Shown piece by piece: positions 61,298 to 64,000 of a stretch of DNA of 64,000 nt. The position numbers and the translations under genes are program-made. Under the pieces are notes generated by a model. The model saw only the letters and a program-made list of their open reading frames with translations, was not told the origin of the DNA and did no database searches. Source of the DNA: an uncultured Bacteroidales bacterium (GTDB lineage: Bacteria; Bacteroidota; Bacteroidia; Bacteroidales; UBA932); assembly GCA_946403855.1 (NCBI GenBank), contig CAMJBH010000008.1, forward strand, positions 43,687 through 107,686. The letters run 5' to 3'. The stretch's first letter is position 1. Each line of letters starts with the position of its first letter.

Positions 61298-62461
61298 ATG
61301 AATAAAGAAAGGGAAATATGGATAGACTGGCTTAGGATTATCGCCTGCCTGTTTGTCATGATGACGCATTGCTGCGAAGGATTTTATTTTGGCGACGGCG
61401 GCACTCTCATCATGACTCGGACCGACGCCATCTGGGTGACGCTGCTGAATACTTTCACCCGCGCCTGCGTGCCGCTGTTCGTAGTGGCCTCCAGTTATTT
61501 GCAGTTCCCCGTGCACTACCCCACCGGGGAGTTTTTCCGCAGGAGGCTCGTCCGCGTCCTCATCCCATTCGTAATCTGGTCTCTGGTCTATGCCTTCGTG
61601 TGGGGAGAGCCGGTACAGAACCTCAAAGACCTGGCCCTCAACTTCAATTATTCGGCCGGCCACCTCTGGTTCGTGTATATGCTGCTAGGAGTTTACCTCA
61701 TCATGCCGCTTCTCTCCCCCTGGGCAGAAAAGGTCGGGAAGAGGGAACTGCAGTTGTTCCTTGGCATCTGGCTGTTCTCCACCGTCATTCCATTCATCCG
61801 CCAGTGGGCAGGCGGCCCTGCAGAGGTAATATACGGTCCGTCGGGCATCCCCAATCTGGCCAAATATCCCCTCTGGGGCGAGGCCAGCTGGAACAGCTAC
61901 GGCACATTCTACTACATCAGCGGATTCATAGGATACCTGCTGCTCGGGCTGTATTTCCGTAAATTCGTAAAACAATTGTCCTGGGCCAAGACGCTTGCCA
62001 TCGCGCTGCCCCTTTTTGCGGCAGGGTTCTTCATCGGCGCCCATGGATTCTACACGCACGTCCTGGCCGACGCCGGCGGTTCTTTCCCCGTATCGGGTCC
62101 TGTCGGCTTAGCCGCCATCTGGGAGACCACCTGGTTCAACGACACCCTGGGCCTCGCCCTCATGACGATTGCTTGGATATTGATTATCAGGAAGATTAAA
62201 TGTGCCGGTCCGTTCTACCAAAAGGTCATTCTGCCCGTATCCAAGGCCAGCTACGGTATGTATCTCTGCCACATGCTGGTCCTGAGCAGCGTCCTGACAT
62301 GGATCTGCGGCCTGCTCAAACGCGGGTCCGAAGGGCTTCTCGGAGTTTGGACTACCCCTGTAGAAGTGCTTTCCACAGCACTCATCACATTCGCTGTCAC
62401 GGCAGTACTGTGCGTACTGGTCCAGAAGATTCCTAAAATCGGAAAATACATAGTGGGATAA
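61298..62461 (+). CDS. Acyltransferase family 3 membrane protein
   Basis: A 387-residue integral membrane protein with about ten segments. 'WIDWLRIIACLFVMMTHCCEG' at the start is the conserved first helix of acyltransferase-3 proteins, with the His of the 'H' motif and an Arg in the next loop ('RRRLVRVLIPFVIWS'). Late 'SKASYGMYLCHML' is the family's last conserved segment. Such proteins O-acetylate sugars of the envelope, exopolysaccharide or peptidoglycan. The substrate is not evident, though the next gene encodes a peptidoglycan-type carboxypeptidase. Confidence 0.85.
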   Translation: MNKEREIWIDWLRIIACLFVMMTHCCEGFYFGDGGTLIMTRTDAIWVTLLNTFTRACVPLFVVASSYLQFPVHYPTGEFFRRRLVRVLIPFVIWSLVYAFVWGEPVQNLKDLALNFNYSAGHLWFVYMLLGVYLIMPLLSPWAEKVGKRELQLFLGIWLFSTVIPFIRQWAGGPAEVIYGPSGIPNLAKYPLWGEASWNSYGTFYYISGFIGYLLLGLYFRKFVKQLSWAKTLAIALPLFAAGFFIGAHGFYTHVLADAGGSFPVSGPVGLAAIWETTWFNDTLGLALMTIAWILIIRKIKCAGPFYQKVILPVSKASYGMYLCHMLVLSSVLTWICGLLKRGSEGLLGVWTTPVEVLSTALITFAVTAVLCVLVQKIPKIGKYIVG

Positions 62462-62488
62462 AAGAAGCGCCTTCTGTCCATATTGTTG

Positions 62489-63613
62489 ATGCTCTTGGCA
62501 TTTCTCGCAGCACTTGCCCTGGTGTTTTCCTGCAGCAGGGAACCGAATGCGAATTCTTCTGTCAAACTTAGCTGTGTACAGCCGGCTTTCCTGCAACCGG
62601 GCGACAAAATCGCGCTGATTTCCCCATCGTACTACACTCCGATGGAGAATGTCGATACTGCCGCAATGGTCCTGAAAGAATGGGGCTTCGAGCCTGTTGT
62701 GGGGCCCAATGCCGGCAATGTGTACCTCGGCCACTATGCCGGGACGCCCCACGAGCGTCTCGCCGACTTGCAATGGGCACTGGAAGATCCTTCCATCAAG
62801 GCAATCCTGTGCAACCGTGGCGGATACGGCACCATAAGGCTCGTTAACATGTTGCCGGAGAGTATTGTCCGGGACAATCCCAAGTGGCTGATCGGTTTCA
62901 GCGACATTACCACTCTGCTGGGAGTGAACACGCGCTGCGGCGTCATGAGTATCCATGGCACCATGTGTTCGCTGCTGGCAAAATCCAAGGGAGTTGACAT
63001 GTCAAGCACGCTCTTGAGGGATATCCTCACCGGCACCATCCCCGAATACGAACTTCCGGCCAATCCGCTCAACATCCCGGGACGCGCCACAGGTACGCTG
63101 GTGGGCGGTAACTTGTGCACATTTTCCCCGATTCTCGGAACCGATGCCGATGCCACCCAGGGCGACGACATCATCCTTTTCATCGAAGAAGTAGAGGAAA
63201 ACATGAGCCACATCGACAGGCTCATCAACACGCTGCTGCTCAACGGAGTATTCGACCGCTGCAAAGGCGTTATCCTCGGCGAGTTCACCGACTGCGAGGC
63301 AAATCTGGACTTTGCCAGCGTGGAGGAGATGATATGTTCCTACCTGGACGATTACGGAATCCCTGTTCTCTGCGGCTTCCCCGCGGGGCACGACGCAGTC
63401 AATCTTCCGCTGCTGATGGGAGCGCCTGTCACGCTTGACGTCACTGCCGCCGGCTCCAGGCTGACCTTCAACGTCGAAGGCTTCCGCAGGAGCGTCTGGA
63501 CGGAGGATGCCATGGCAGAGGCTGCCGACCAAGACAGGCTGGAGGCCGAGAAGCAACGTAAACTCATCCGCATCATAGACTTCATCAAGCACTACGACGG
63601 CTACGGGAAATAA
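62489..63613 (+). CDS. LD-carboxypeptidase (S66, LdcA-like) lipoprotein
   Basis: A 374-residue protein. I use the ATG at 62489; a TTG at 62483 would add two residues. It has a lipobox 'LVFSC', unusual because E. coli LdcA is cytosolic. S66 motifs are 'NRGGYGTIRL', the nucleophile Ser in 'IGFSDITTLL', the Glu in 'IEEVEENMSHIDRLI', and the His in 'CGFPAGHDAVNLPLLMGA'. It should cut the L-Lys/Dap-D-Ala bond of tetrapeptides, here probably in the periplasm. It may also act on imported or foreign wall peptides. It follows the acyltransferase gene by 27 bp. Confidence 0.9.
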   Translation: MLLAFLAALALVFSCSREPNANSSVKLSCVQPAFLQPGDKIALISPSYYTPMENVDTAAMVLKEWGFEPVVGPNAGNVYLGHYAGTPHERLADLQWALEDPSIKAILCNRGGYGTIRLVNMLPESIVRDNPKWLIGFSDITTLLGVNTRCGVMSIHGTMCSLLAKSKGVDMSSTLLRDILTGTIPEYELPANPLNIPGRATGTLVGGNLCTFSPILGTDADATQGDDIILFIEEVEENMSHIDRLINTLLLNGVFDRCKGVILGEFTDCEANLDFASVEEMICSYLDDYGIPVLCGFPAGHDAVNLPLLMGAPVTLDVTAAGSRLTFNVEGFRRSVWTEDAMAEAADQDRLEAEKQRKLIRIIDFIKHYDGYGK

Positions 63614-64000
63614 TTCAATAGGCTAAGCAAGGGCGCGTGTGGAAGAAGACCAAAAAACGTGAATGGACTCTTATTTTTGTTTCCAAGCAAGATATGCTTC
63701 TCGACCAAAAGAATCGTTTATTGGCCCATATAAATGAAAGATATCAATATCCCCTCCAGGACTATTCCATAGTATCCTTTTTCGGGCGAAGTTAGTATAG
63801 TTAATTTAAGTTCATAATTGGAGGATGAGCTCCCCCCCCTAGAAACCTGCACCCTCTTTCATAAGGAATCTCCTCAACATGCTCAATAATTAAGGAGTGT
63901 CCTGGGTTATACCTTTTCGAATGTAATCGAAGTTTTTATAGAAGATTTACATTCGTTATGATGTAGTTTTGTTTTTATTTCTTATATTTGCATCCAAGCG
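63614..64000. other. AT-rich stretch without a gene at the right edge
   Basis: No coding region can be supported. It contains a run of eight C (about 63832-63840), an inverted repeat with 9-bp arms (63918-63926 with 63947-63955), and a promoter-like -7 element near the end. Composition is clearly more AT-rich than the rest of the window, as in a spacer before another locus. Confidence 0.5.
63983..63990 (+). promoter_or_regulatory. -7 element for something beyond the right edge
   Basis: 'TATATTTG' followed by 'catccaagcg'. It probably drives a gene or RNA that starts just outside the window. Confidence 0.45.

Overview
The window looks like a chromosome segment of a gut-type Bacteroidales (Bacteroidota). 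Signs are a SusC/SusD pair, many lipoproteins with an N-terminal lipobox, fimbrillin-like and BACON domains, glycosidases of families typical of the phylum, an S46 dipeptidyl peptidase, and repeated TAnnTTTG (-7) promoter elements. The genus cannot be fixed from the sequence. No transposase, integrase, phage gene or CRISPR array was seen.

Layout. 1-502 is non-coding. 503-13058 is mostly plus-strand housekeeping: UPF0145 protein, small EF-hand protein, two PlsC-type acyltransferases, GuaA on the minus strand, a glycerophosphodiesterase, a D-2-hydroxyacid dehydrogenase, a GNAT protein, a TerB-DnaJ protein and an EamA transporter. It ends with a three-gene arginine deiminase-type operon (deiminase-fold enzyme, carbamate kinase, catabolic-type ornithine carbamoyltransferase). 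From 48466 down to 13048, about 35 kb, all 20 genes are on the minus strand. In transcription order they are: SusC with a C-terminal OmpA domain, SusD, a neutral-ceramidase-like protein, two GH20 hexosaminidases, a MurQ-like etherase, a lamin-tail/GHL10-like glycosidase, a giant repeat adhesin, a transglutaminase-like cysteine peptidase, a second GHL10-like glycosidase, a fimbrillin/repeat lipoprotein, a fimbrillin/repeat/GHL10 fusion, an AAA ATPase with its own promoter, a BadF-type GlcNAc kinase, a small lipoprotein, a FucP-type sugar transporter, a C45-like Ntn hydrolase, a GltS-type glutamate symporter, an M20-bleomycin hydrolase fusion and a DPP11-like S46 peptidase. 48550-63613 carries MsrA-fRMsr, GH92, GH28, several uncharacterised proteins, a K+/H+ antiporter, tRNA-Leu(UAG), an acyltransferase-3 protein and an LD-carboxypeptidase. 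63614-64000 shows no gene.

Main idea. The large minus-strand cluster looks like a locus for binding, dismantling and eating a cell-wall polymer. Its surface proteins carry six copies of a domain of about 200 residues whose sub-motifs resemble archaeal pseudomurein-binding repeats (PF09373). The transglutaminase protein has such segments followed by a Cys-His-Asp domain resembling pseudomurein endoisopeptidases (PeiW/PeiP) and related Methanobacteriales surface proteins. The three GHL10-like domains also resemble, from memory, proteins of methanogens. Hexosaminidases, GlcNAc kinase, sugar transporter, Asp/Glu-directed dipeptidyl peptidase and glutamate symporter would handle an amino-sugar polymer cross-linked by Glu-rich peptides. 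I propose a methanogen-pseudomurein utilisation locus. A bacterial peptidoglycan target (supported by MurQ) is the main alternative. This rests on motif recognition and needs profile and structure searches.

A second notable signal is a set of long palindromic elements that share cores but have different stems. One lies in frame inside the GH92 gene.
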